Source: Tetrapyrgos nigripes
Taxonomy: Eukaryota > Basidiomycota > Agaricomycetes > Agaricales > Campanellaceae
Length of the DNA stretch: 64,000 nt
Reading direction: 5' to 3'
Assembly: GCA_013368315.1 (NCBI GenBank)
Contig: JAACJM010000105.1
Coordinates: 62,001-126,000, forward strand
Shown: positions 44,499-56,717 of the stretch, piece by piece
How positions within the stretch are numbered: position 1 is the first letter of the stretch
Layout of the letters: the number at the start of each line of letters is the position of its first letter
Notes under the pieces: generated by a model
Database searches by the model: none
Seen by the model: the letters and a program-made list of their open reading frames with translations, nothing else
Told to the model about the DNA's origin: nothing
Position numbers and translations under genes: made by a program

Positions 44499-47141
44499 CG
44501 AGGATTCGAAAGTGATATTTCTGGACTCTCAAGGTGACTTTTATAATTTTACGAGATTTTGTTGATGTCATATGGGATGCACTTGACGAAGTTGTCGGGC
44601 CGGTCCTGGTATAGTTCTCCTCCTCTGAGTCGTCGTTAGTCACTCGTACGCGACATAGCTATTTCTGCAAGATGGCGTTGTATTGGCCGATTTGAAGCTC
44701 AGTTGTAGTTGCGTGAACGTTATCTTGCCTTCTGCAGATGCGAATGGTGCATCGTAAGTAAAAACTTGAAAGAAGTAAGAGAAAACCGCGGTACCACACC
44801 TCGGGCATCACTAGTTCTATCACAGTGACAGAGTCAGCAGTTCAGCCTCCACTCCTCCACCGCAGGCGACCGGCATTTGCTGGAAGTTGGAACCACCAAA
44901 AGCTCAGGTGACAATGTCGAGAACCTTCAAGAAGACGCTTGTGTTAGGAAGAGCTCTGGTGATTGGAAAAAACATCGAATCCAAATGAGCCTTCCCTCTT
45001 AGCCGTCTCTGTTTGCAACGCTCCTTTTATCCAGTAATCAAACAACATCTGAAAGTGATTGGGATTGGGGTTCGGTACCCGTCAGTGAGCCGCAGAAGGA
45101 GTGTATAAGTACTATGAACAGACTCACCACTGGAAGAATGTCAATTCTGGGAGAGACTTGGCAAATCGGAAGCTTGACTAAAAGCATAAGAGCACTTTCC
45201 GTTTGGAACGGTTGGTTTCAAGTTTAAGAACTTCGAATTCGCGAATCGACGCAAGCGGAAGGTCGACGCGTCACGAACAAGTCACGGGCACGTGGTAAAA
45301 CTTCGCTCATATGACCTGCCGTCGGCCACGTGTGTGACTGTGGCGCACCACTTGGAGTCCTATGACAGCGAGGAAGACCGCACGTTTCAAGCGCATTTTT
45401 ACGAGCAACATTTTTCAAGTTTCTGAAGATTAATGTGATTGGAGTTAGTCTGAGCTTCAAATTGCACTGGTTGTACTAAGGCTCGCGGCCGACTCTGACT
45501 CCTGAGCAGCATAGTATGTACTAGGAGTATCTGGGGAGTATGTACGAAATTTCTCTTATGGGCCATGTCACTGACAGGAGAAGCCACCATGTAACAGTAG
45601 AGTAGTACACAGTACCTCAGTTGGTGCCGTACCGTCCCACGCCCGCAGTAGCAAATCGTGATGACGGCGGTGAAGAAATTCATGGCTCGGAGTGAAGTTC
45701 ATGTTGGACCAGTGTTAGTTTGATGTCTCGAATGTTTCCACTCTGATCTTAAGTGAAACACTCCCCTGTTGAAATCCGAGTTGAAAAATGCATAGAATAG
45801 CTGTATAGACTGTACAGGACTTGGAGTCAAGCTTTTAAGGAAGGGAGGTGAAGTAGAAGACAGCCTGAGAGTGATCAGATCCATGCGCAGTCGGTAATTC
45901 TGTGGGATCTCGTACAGTGCTTGATACAAGCGCTTGCCACAAATCTACGGAATAATTGAAACTTGAAGACACGAACATATGGTCGGCCGTCTTATGGTTT
46001 GATGTGCGTTGCAAAGGTTCGGCGGCTCCAAATTTCTATAGCCATCGTCGACATCCACATGGTTCAAAGTCCTATAAGTACGAGGCCTGTTTTTCAGCAA
46101 TGGGTCCTAATGCAGGTTAAGGTTAAGAACTAATTGGTTGGTTCAAAGGGGGAAACAATCTGAGCTCGAAGCTTGAGAAGCTTTGCAAGTACTTACATGT
46201 ACTTACAGGGTGCAGTGATGAGTACATCAGTTACCATGGAGCGCTTGAGTCGATGACTTGGATTTGAAATCCACATAGCCATCGCTACGTATTGGAACCC
46301 TTGAGTATGATATGTGCACGGAATGGTGATTTAGATGCCTGTATGATCCTCTTTTTGCTGCTGGCAGACGGTGGCCGACGGCCGTTATGGTCGTCATTCC
46401 ACTGCCGAGCCATATCATTCGGCCCTGTACAACTGATGACGCAATATCCGATGTGGTGAATTAAACCAGTGACGCACGGTGGATGCTCTTTGTACAAAAA
46501 AGTAAAGAGATGATTGAGGATATTGATTTGTAGCAAGGTTCGCGAGGGTAAGGGGTTTGGTGGCTGATAATTTGGGTCCGTAAGTGCCGCAGATCGAAAT
46601 TTGAGGTCATCAATGTTTGTCGACTTGAAAGTCCGAGTGCTCCAGCGAAAGAGCTATACAGAGTGTCTTCCCGTAGCCGCCAGGGGAGATTCCGAGAATG
46701 TTGAACGGAGCAGAACAAGAGCAGACAGAGAGCAGAGTTTCAGGCCTCGGTAAATTGAAGACGAAGTTGATGACGGAAATAACCTCATCATTGGCGGTCA
46801 TGGAGGGAGATACAGAGACGATAAACCCATATTTTGGCATTTATAGAGGACTGCCAGCATGAGAGAGGGCTAACATACACAAAGAGTGGGTGTAAGGAAC
46901 AAAGGATGTCCGCACAAATGTCAAGACGCTACAGCAGGATTGGACCAGTTTGTGAGAGAAAAAATCTATTTTTGCGCGGATTCCCTTGTTAGGGTTCCTG
47001 ACGAAACCTTACCGTCACAAGTAAAACCCACACCACTCTCATCGCCCCTCGCAGTCTCATCCCCCCTCCTCGTCGTCGCCCTCGACATCGACGCAGGTCG
47101 TTCCTTAGAAAACCTCGCGCAGAGGGTCCCTCTTTTCATTC
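44499..47141. other. Long intergenic region, promoters only
   Basis: The left end is the promoter of esterase copy B and the right end the promoter and leader of the chitin synthase gene. Open frames on the minus strand at 45683-45224, 46536-46227 and 46840-46461 have no motif and no splice linkage. I support no gene here. Confidence 0.5.
44538..44545 (-). promoter_or_regulatory. TATA box of esterase copy B
   Basis: TATAAAAG on the minus strand about 40-47 bp before the start codon. Copy A has GATAAAAG at a matching distance. Confidence 0.55.
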
Positions 47142-50100
47142 ATGCAGTCCCAAGGCGAACGGCGACCGCCTCGTGCTTCACGGCCAGGTCAACCACCACA
47201 GGCCAACCCCCAGTCCAATCCTCAATCCCCTGCTTACGACTCTTATGCAAGTTCTCCAAGTAGACCGCCCTTTTCACCAGGAGGACACAATGTCTCTTTT
47301 CAGGGCACAGAGCGTGGAGAACGACAGGCCGCAGTGGACCAACACCGGCAACGAAGTACCTTTCAGAACAACACACTCGCCGCGTATGATCAGGATGCAG
47401 AGTATGGCATGGATAGTGGCAGAGTGGGCAGGAAGAAGAGTTTAGTACGGCCTGACCGTGAAAAGATAGAACCGGGACATCGACAGTGGCATTATCGTAC
47501 ACACGCTGCCCAGCTGGAAGAAGAAGGGAGAGTTGGCGTGATGCCTTCAGGTGTGTATGCACCCTTTGATCTGATTTCTACTCTAACTAAATTGTCTATG
47601 AAGCGACTGGCAATTTACCAGGTCTACGGCGCGGAAAGTCTCTGCTTGGGCGTGAGGAAGATGTCCAAGAGTCTGGTCTGGCTCTCTTCAAACGAGGCGC
47701 TACATTACGTCGAAGAAAGAGTGTATCTTCAGCGACTGTGCCTATGATGGAGCCGGAGAAGAAGAATAGAAGCTGCTTGGGCGATTTCGCGCCAGGTCCC
47801 AAAGGTCCTTGGATGGTTTACTGTTATCTGTTGACATTCTTTGTTCCTACTTTTCTCATGCGAGCCTGTGGTATGTCCACCCCATCAGCTCCGTCCTTTT
47901 TTGTTGATCTCATGTTCTTTCTTCTTTACCGCAGGTCTTCGTAGTCCGGAGCAGCAACGGGCATGGCGTGAAAAAATGGGACTTATGAGCATCATCGCCG
48001 TTCTTATGGCTGGCGTCGGTTTCTTGACCTTCGGTTTTACCGAAGTTGTTTGTGGTACTCCGCCAGATCGTTTTCACGGAGGTGCCATTGGCGACTCGTT
48101 CATCGGAACCAGCTCTGTAGTGATAAACGGCTACGATTACGACTTCAGCAATTTCAAGCATCCGAGCGCTGGTAGTACCTTCAACGGCCAGACAAACCCG
48201 CTAATCCAAGGCGACTGGAATCTTGGCGGAAATGATGCATCATTCCTGTTCCAAAACGTCAACCAGAACTGCCTAGGTCTCATCACCAAAGCCAGCAATT
48301 CCCCAATCAGTAGCAATGGAGACAGCTTGGATTGGTATTTTCCTTGCAACATTCGCAGTCAGTATGGGACAACTAGTCCAAATACGACAAACTACGACCA
48401 ATCTACCAGTTGTCATATTTCGTCAACTGCCCACTCTCAGTTCAGTAGACTGTTGAGCCCCAAGGGTCAGGTCTATCTTACCTGGGATGATGTCAAGAAT
48501 GGCAGTCGTAATTTGGCAGTATACGAATCGTATGTCTGTGTTCTATTGGTTCTCACAGCGTCGACTGATGATTACTTCTCCTTACTAGCAATGTCCTTGA
48601 CCTCGAGCTCCTCAACTGGTTGGACAACTCGCACGTCAACTATCCATCACTATTTGACCAAATGAAGACCCCGGACGGGACGTACAATGGTCGTGACATT
48701 ACGATGCAGCTTTTGCGAGCCAAGGAGAAAAAGATCGGCCAATGTCTGAAAGATATCGTCACTGTTGGTTTCATCGACACCAAAACCATTGGTTGTGTCG
48801 CTTCCAGTGTCGTTCTATACGTCTCTCTCGTTTTCATCATTGGTGTCGTTTCAATTCGTTTCGTCATGGCCGTTATGTTCCAGTGGTTCTATTCATGGAG
48901 GATTGGCAATTTCCCTCGAGAAACCTACGAACAACGCATGCAGCGGTCTGCAGAGATTGAAAATTGGACAAATGACATTTATCGACCAGCCCCATCTGAC
49001 TACCGTCCCAACGTCTCCAAGGGTGGTTACAAGCTTGGTAAACCCAAGAAAACATTCCTTCCCAGCACCTCTCGTTTTACTCCTTCGGATAATCTGCTGA
49101 AAGGTGGTCGACCCAGCACTGCATATGGCATGCTCGACTCTTCGTCGTCATCCAACTGGAAACAGTCATTATATGCTCCTTCGGTCAAGAAGGGCACACC
49201 TCCCGATTCTCCCAGCTTCAGGAACTCGCGCAGTACCCTTGTAGATGGATTTGCTCGCGGTACCTTCAGCGATACCCCATGTCCATTCCCTCTCCACAAT
49301 GTCGTTCCCCAGCCTCCACCTGACTACGAGCCTTTCAACTTCCCTCTGGCACACACTATAACGTTGGTTACGGCTTACTCTGAGTCTGTGGAGGGTTTGC
49401 GTACAACGTTGGATTCATTGGCTACTACGGATTATCCCAACAGTCATAAACTCATCCTGATTATCGCCGACGGAATGGTGAAGGGTGACGGGAATGATCT
49501 AACTACGCCGGAAATTTGTTTGACCATGATGAAGGACTTCATTATTCAACCCGAAGACGTGGAAGCTCACTCTTACGTTGCCATCGCTGACGGTCACAAA
49601 CGTCACAACATGGCCAAGGTCTACGCTGGCTTCTACGATTACGACAACGCAACCGTCGAAGGATCTAAGCAACAACGCGTCCCCATTATCCTCGTCGCCA
49701 AATGCGGAAACCCCTTGGAAACCAACGATCCCAAACCCGGTAACCGTGGTAAACGAGACAGTCAAATCGTCTTGATGGGTTTCTTGCAAAAGGTCATGTT
49801 TGATGAACGGATGACAACGTTTGAGTACGAGTTTTTCAATGCGATTTGGAGGGTGACGGGTGTTAGTCCAGATCGGTACGAGCTGGTGCTTTGTGTTGAT
49901 GCGGATACGAAGGTTTTCCCGGATTCGTTGACGAGGATGGTTAGTTGTATGGTCCATGATACGGAGATTATGGGCCTCTGTGGAGAGACGAAGATTGCGA
50001 ATAAAGCTGAGACGTTTGTTACGATGATGCAGGGTATGTATTGGTTGACTGTTTCGAGCTCTTTCTGACTGATTGGTTTCTCTAGTCTTCGAGTACTACA

Positions 50101-51747
50101 TCTCGCACCACATGACTAAGGCCTTCGAGTCCATGTTCGGTGGTGTTACCTGTCTTCCCGGTTGTTTCAGTATGTACAGGATCAAAGCACCCAAAGGCGA
50201 CTCTGGATACTGGGTACCTATCCTGGCCAACCCTGATATCGTGGAACATTACTCTGAAAACGTCGTCGACACGTTGCACAAGAAGAATCTTTTGCTTCTC
50301 GGAGAAGATCGTTACCTCACCACTCTCCTTCTCAAAACGTTCCCTAAGCGAAAGAACATCTTCTGTCCTCAGGCCGTTTGTAAGACCGTCGTACCCGATA
50401 CCTTCCGTGTTCTCCTTTCCCAACGTCGTCGGTGGATTAACTCGACCATTCACAATCTGGCGGAATTGTTGCTCGTCAGGGATCTTTGTGGAACGTTCTG
50501 TTTCTCCATGCAGTTCGTCGTGGGCATGGAGTTGGCTGGTACTTTGGTATTACCTGCTGCCATTGCCTTCACGCTCTACTTGATCATTGTCTCTATCATC
50601 CCTGGAGGCACTGATACGACGATTCCTCTGATCCTGCTCGCTATCGTGCTTGGTCTTCCTGGTATTCTCATCGTCGTCACCTCGCGCAAGATCGCATACG
50701 TGGGGTGGATGTTGGTGTATTTGCTTTCCTTACCCATCTGGAACGGCATCCTCCCTGCTTACTCTTTCTGGCACTTTGATGACTTTTCTTGGGGTCAAAC
50801 TAGGAAAGTTGCTGGTGAAGGTAAAGGTGGAGGACATGGAGATAAGGAAGGAGAGTTTGATTCGACACATATTGTGATGAAGAAGTGGGCTGAGTTCGAG
50901 AGGGAGAGGAGGTGGAAGAATGGGACTCAGTCGAGGGATTCTATGTTTTATCCAAAGTAAGTCACCCCGAGTTGTCCGAGTTGTGCAGCAAACTGATGGT
51001 ATTCTCTCTTTCTTTCACAGGAGTGACAGCAACCGGTATTCACTCGCTTCAAACTCGGATACCCATCCTCCTTCCAATGGATTTGACTCGAGTACCGTGG
51101 AAAGCGCGACGTATGCTTCTCCTCGCAAGAGGCACGACAGCAACACCCTTCTCATGCTCCCTGCGCCGCTTGCTGTCAACCGTGGTCCAATGTCCTCTGC
51201 CTCGTCATCTGTTGGCATGTCTCGATCCAGTGATGAAAACAACATGTCGGACAACGGCTCACACTCCAACCTGAGATTGGTTCCAAGCCTCCAATCAAGC
51301 GAACACGCTGGGCAATACGAAGAAACCCCTCATCGGTACACTTCTCCAGGTCCACGTAGTGCAACAGCCTCATACACATCACACACGCCTGACTCTGGAG
51401 CTTCGAATCCTTTCCAACATGTTGTTTCTTCACCAACGAGTTATGACGAGCATATGCAGTTCACCAATGAACCTGAGGATTCTGGTATGAGTGGAGCTGC
51501 TGGTGTAGGTGCTGGAGGAGGGTATGCTGGGAATTACGGAAACAGAGCTCGACCCGAGAGGACGAGTAGAGGAGTGAGTCTCATGGATTCCGGACCTGTT
51601 CCTTCACCGGAAAGTGGTGTTAGGAGGGTAGCAAGACCTCAAGGGAGGAAGGCGTCAACGCAACAGAATAGGTATTCGCGGAACTCGACGGTGATGAATC
51701 TTCCTCCTGGTGCTGCGCCTCCTTCGCATCAGTATGGTCCGAATTAG
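47142..51747 (+). CDS. Chitin synthase, class IV (CHS3-type)
   Basis: Membrane glycosyltransferase polymerising UDP-GlcNAc into chitin at the cell surface. Exons are 47142-47550, 47604-47870, 47935-48529, 48589-50033, 50086-50956 and 51021-51747, giving 1437 aa. The N-terminus is a disordered Pro/Gln/Arg-rich region, then membrane helices ([16 protein letters not shown] and [18 protein letters not shown]), the class IV segment CGTPPDRF, a helix around [17 protein letters not shown], and the catalytic domain: [33 protein letters not shown] (about 978-984) and [13 protein letters not shown] (about 1018-1030). Three or more C-terminal helices follow. A Ser-rich tail of about 280 aa comes after them. 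CGTPP plus QRRRWINS without a myosin or cytochrome b5 domain favours class IV over class V/VI/VII. All catalytic motifs are intact. Confidence 0.93.
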
Positions 51748-52534
51748 GATATCTCACTTCAACCTCACTTCAACTAAATGGCAGTTCTCTTCTCTCCGTG
51801 GACGGAAACTCTTTTAATACACTTTCCTCTAAAAGACTCGATGATGACGACCTTATTTCTCAGTCCAGCTTCCTGCTATCACGACTCGGCATCCTTGTTT
51901 CTTGGTTTACTTCCATACCTACTTTCGCCATATTACACACGGACAAAACTCTTTTTTGAGCATGATGACATTTGTTCAGGCTGATAAGCTTGGACGCTTT
52001 TAACACCTTCCCCCCCCCTTTTTTTCAAGTAGCTACATTAGTTTCCTGACTTTGGACTGTGCATTTGCTTTTTTTGATATGATACCTAACGTCCCTTTTG
52101 TTAAATATCCATCTCATCCCAATATCCAACTTCGAGCTGCCTGGACTTTCCCCTCTCCTTCCTCCATGTATATACTCATCCTAGCGATAACGTATACTAT
52201 AATGAGACTTTCAATGTACCATGCATATGATGATTTTGACAATAAGGACAGAGGGAGAGGATGAGGAGGATGACTAAACGTGCGTGAATCAGCACCTCGC
52301 GTACCTTGTGAAGTTGTTCGCGTGTACGTCTGCCTGTCAACCTCCACCTTTGTTTGGGTCCTCTCCAGGTCTTCGCTACAAATTCGCTCGTAAAGCGACT
52401 GACGAAGAAGAGAAATACCGCCCGGTTCCAAGAGCCCTCATCCTCCCAATTTCAAAATCCCAGGAAACTTGACCCAGGGAACCTAGCTTCTCGAGCATTG
52501 TACCCGTCGAAAACGAACTTCAGGAAAATAGACG
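51748..52534. other. Intergenic
   Basis: 3' flank of the chitin synthase, with a C8/T8 tract near 52011-52025, then the promoter of the WHI2-like gene. No gene is seen. Confidence 0.5.
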
Positions 52535-54095
52535 ATGGCTACGGTCTCACTACCCTCCAATAACTCACCCATAACCCAAGTTTCTCAAACTCCGGCCCAT
52601 GTAAACCTTTCACATCAGCCGTCGTTGTTGACGAGGTTGCTTTTGGATTTGAGGGGAAGAAGGTATGTGGCATGGTTCATTTCGTCTGTGGAGATGGTAG
52701 CTGACGACTTTGGTGGTTCTTTCTTCTCTTCACTCATCATGTTGGTCGTTTGGTTCTGAATGGATGGGTTTTGTCTTGTCGCTCTCAATCGACGTTGCCG
52801 TCGTCATGCTGGCCCGGTTTGAACGCATCTGCCACTACGATACGGCGCCACCTACGGCCGCTCTTGTCCTCGTCTTCTATGCTACTGACTGGCACTCACA
52901 CCGACGCTGAAACCGTATGGTATCCATATTCACGCCTGACCTACCTGCCCGACCTCTCGTTTCATGCTGAAATGAAGATTTGAAGTAGATCGAGAAACCA
53001 TCATGAACCTGCCCGAATCTGTCTTATTGTGTCTCTTTCCCAATGGGTTGGTGTTGAGTAGACAGAGCATGGTATTGGATGGGAATGGCGAGGAGGAGGA
53101 GGAAGATGTTTATGCGGTTGATGTGAGTGTCGTAGCTGGGGGATCCTGGCAGTCTCACTAATCTCATCCGTCCTCATGCCTCTAGTTCGATCCAGATTGC
53201 TTCCAATTCGTACTCAACTTCTTCCGTACTGCCTCTGAAAACTTTTACGGCACCGACACCACGCCTGGGCTGTACGCCGCCCAGCAACATTTCCAAGAAT
53301 CTCTTTCTGCCTCGTCAGATGGAAGCTTTGGTATCCCCAACCCTGCAACTTCCCAGAATCCGTTAATCTCAAAACAAGCCATTATTGTGCTAAGAGAAGA
53401 ATTGGATTACTTTGCGATTCCTGGTAAAGAAGATCTCGACCCTTCTTCTGCGGATGCTGCAGGCGCAGGTGTGAATGGTGTCGGTACCAACGGTACAGAT
53501 GACATAAAGACGGATGCGAATGGGATCGCTTCAGAAGGGTTGATCAAGATTAAGAGAAGATGCGGAGAGTATTTGATGGAAAAGAGGAATATTTTCACAG
53601 CGTTGCAGAGGAATGTGAATAAGGAGAATAATATTGCAGAGCAGCATTTGATTGACATGTTGTGTATGAGGTGGGTTGTCGGTGTTTCCTTTTCGTCAAG
53701 TCTAGTATTGAGCCTTTTTTTCAGTGGCTTCCACCGCGAAGACGAATGGGGCTTCCGCGCTCTCGAACCCTCCCGGTGTTGCATCTCCTCCATAGCCCTC
53801 GTTCTCCTCAAAACAGGTATCACACACCACACCTCTTCAGACGTCGAAGGCTCTCCTCAATCCAACGGAAGCGGCAGCCAAAGCCAAAACAAAGTCGACA
53901 TTGACTACGCCCAAATGGCCACTGCTCAAAAGTTGTTATTGTTCTGGAGAAAAACCAGCGAGGAAGTGTTGGTGGGATGGGTTGGAGGTTGAGTTACCGG
54001 AGAGGGAAGAGGAGGATGGGAGTGGAAAGGTTTCGGAGAAGAAGGTGAAGCTTTGGGCGAGGAGGGTTTGGACGTTGGAGTTGAGTTTGATTTGA
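52535..54095 (+). CDS. WHI2-like BTB/POZ stress-response regulator, with a one-base frameshift
   Basis: Relative of yeast Whi2 (KCTD-like), which partners the phosphatases Psr1/2 in the general stress response and low-amino-acid TORC1 control. Exons are 52535-52662, 52978-53122, 53186-53670 and 53725-54095. The BTB-like domain reads LLLDLRGRR|FEVDRETIMNLPE, LLCLFPNGLVLS, DVYAVDFDPDCFQFVLNFFR and NFYGTDTTPG. A second conserved part is EYLMEKRNIFTALQ and the C-terminal KCWWDGLEVELPE and KLWARRVWTLEL. In exon 4 an A5 run (53950-53954) puts the last conserved block out of frame. With one A fewer the protein reads FWRKPARKCWWDG, the exon sum is divisible by three, and the product is 375 aa. As given, translation ends at 53992. 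Intron 1 is long (315 bp). Confidence 0.85.
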
Positions 54096-56717
54096 TTTGA
54101 GAATTGATATGAGGGTGAATGGGTGTTGGACCTGATATGTACGCTGGTGATTATTTCCCGTATACTGGCCTGTCTCACTTACAGACGACTCTGCATCTTT
54201 TTGTTCATTCGTGTCGTGTCATATCCATCCCTAGATCCTCCCACTCACTTCCACTCCCTCATATTGACGTTCTGAATTTCCCATCAGCGTACATACCCTT
54301 CCCTTCCGTTCTCTTCCGTCTTTCTTCCCTTGTCCATCTGTCTCCCTCTGAGTTCTATGTAAATTCTTACACGGCTAGGTTACTAATGATCATGATATAC
54401 AAGGCTGCGGATCTTCTTCATTCTCTTCTCATTGCTCGTCGCCGACAGTGCGCTCTGGTTCCGAGTACCCGAGTTTCCGACAATGAGAATGTCATGTACA
54501 CTCTCGTCAAGTTAGCTCCACAGTCGACTGCGACACTCTGACAGTGACATGTATAATGCTCTCTGAGAGTCTTGGCTCGCTCCGGTGGCACTGGCACAGT
54601 GCACTATGGGTCTGTTGCGTCATAAACCTCGTGGTTCATCTATCCTACCAACATAATGCATAATGACTACCACAACCTCCACGTCGAATGCCTCCTCTGT
54701 TGCCAAGCGTGCTCCTCTGCTCGCCGTTTCAGATGATGTGAACGACTTTTGGTGACGACGATGGCATTCTGAAGCATCGGTAGTCCTCTTAGCTTGAGCT
54801 TCCTTCAGGCTTCAACAGCTCCAAAGTTCTTCCTAATCACCTATGTCAATGACATTCGTCATCCCTCTCAGTTGTGCTTGGCAGTACTACATACTGTGAC
54901 TGTTGCTGTTGCTGATGCATGGCATGACGTCGTCTCGGTCTTTGCAATTGTACAGACTAATAGATTGCAAAATTAGCATTTGCAAAAAGCACCGAGAAAC
55001 TTTTTACAAAAAGCACCGAGACACTTTGAGTCTTCTGCAATTGCAACAAGACCGATCCGACTTGGGTTAGTCTATCTTTCTCTGTCTATCTCAAAGTTAA
55101 GGGACCTCGGAAGGCGAAGGCATTGGACTGTCACACAGAGTCTAGAGTGATACACGCATACACTGCACAGATACGACGTACTTGCATATTATGATAATCT
55201 GGATCTAAGTAGCTTATAGAGTAGTCTCTCGTAGACAGACAATATGACGATCACAGAAGTGATGTACTTATAGAGGAGGCTGAGAGGACTGAGTCGAGTC
55301 ATAGATCAATCATATCGCCAGTGACCACGGCGCTAACGAGCGCTACGACCCATCTGTTCCTCGTGTGTCTTTTTTGCAATTACCATGGCGTCTCCCGGAA
55401 GCTGCAGTTAACAGCTGTTAATGGCTGTTAACATATTACAGACAGCGATATCTGTCGGAAATTAACGCTTAACTACATATGTTACTTTACTCCTTTTCTC
55501 ATTGTTGTTCTCAATCTTTTGTCGTCGAATTCATAATTTCGATATCATCATTCCTCTTCTTTGTTGCTCAAGCTCAAGTTCCGAGTACTGAGTACTGAGG
55601 ACAATTAAGTGTTAGTGCGCTCCACTTGCAATGCGTCCCGAACGGAACATGAGGTTACTGTTATCCCTTTGACTGACAATGCAAATGGTCCACAGTTCCA
55701 CTGCCAGCGTACTCGTGTATCATCGTCTGCTCAGGTCGTGCTTCTAAGCGCTCAATTTTTTTTTTTGGAAAAACTACAGCTTGACGTGGTGATTATCGAT
55801 ATTACTAGACTTGTGTGCGTACACTTTGTACATTCCTGTCAAGTTCCGATAGCGAACAGCTTTGCAATTGGCAGTGGGCGGACTTACGCTCAAAGTCCAA
55901 ACGCAGAGAGAAGTCCAATAACGGGTCCGGGTGTTACATCGTCTTCTAGCTGGTACAGTTGGCCATGGCACAGCAGATCTAGAAAGCCGTAAAACGCGCA
56001 GCATCCTCGACAGCGCTGCACTGACGTGCTAAGCATGAATCAGAACAGATTGTATGCTACGTAGTTTCTCCGAGAAGAGAAGCTTAGAGTTGGCTTCAAG
56101 GTTGCTGTATCGATATACACTTTGACTCGGCCGACTTGCACTGTTACTTGCAGTGTCGTCATTCGACATACAGTTGTGTTAGTAACAAACTGCCTGCAGC
56201 CTGTCCAAGACCTTGAAATCGGATGAGAAGTAGGTCCGGGTCCAGGATGCATGATGGATAGGAAAAGATATGGACATATAGAGATGCAGATAGCGGGAAG
56301 GCTGAAGTAGATCGATGCATAAATCGTTCTCCTTGTCTAATTTGCTGTCAACAGATCCTGTGCATACTTATCTCCTTTGGCTGTATATTGACCGGAATAC
56401 AGCACTCAGAAGAGGACAAAAGGATGCACGGTGGGTCCAAATTTGACGTAAGGACCGACTTGTGACTAGCAATAAAACTGTGGCGTCAATGAAAGGGCTC
56501 CCAAGGGAAAGACCCTTGCTTTCTCCCATTTCCCTTTGATTCGATTCTCTTCTTGGCCGTGTCACCGACGCCTCGAGGCAGCCACGAGTCGGTAGCAACA
56601 CAAAACAAGTCAAATCCGGTAGCACACCTGTGCGAACTATTCTCGGAACGCCGGGGTCCGATAGGCGAAGAGAAAAAGTGAAAAGTCAAAACATTGGCAG
56701 GGCCAACAGCTACGACT
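54096..56717. other. Long intergenic region
   Basis: No gene supported. It contains a short direct duplication around 54978-55030 (AAAAAGCACCGAGA twice, 27 bp apart) and a palindromic cluster at 55407-55432. The last few hundred bases are the promoter of the gene starting at 56718. Confidence 0.5.
55407..55432. repeat. Nested palindrome
   Basis: TTAACAGCTGTTAA (55408-55421) is a perfect 14-bp palindrome, and GTTAACAGC at 55407 is mirrored by GCTGTTAAC ending at 55432. It could be a binding site for a dimeric regulator, but no nearby gene explains it. Confidence 0.6.

Noticed and set aside
46461..46840. Overlapping minus-strand frames upstream of the chitin synthase, once suspected to be another helicase remnant
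   Set aside because: The single GGYGKT-like string is not followed by any helicase motif.
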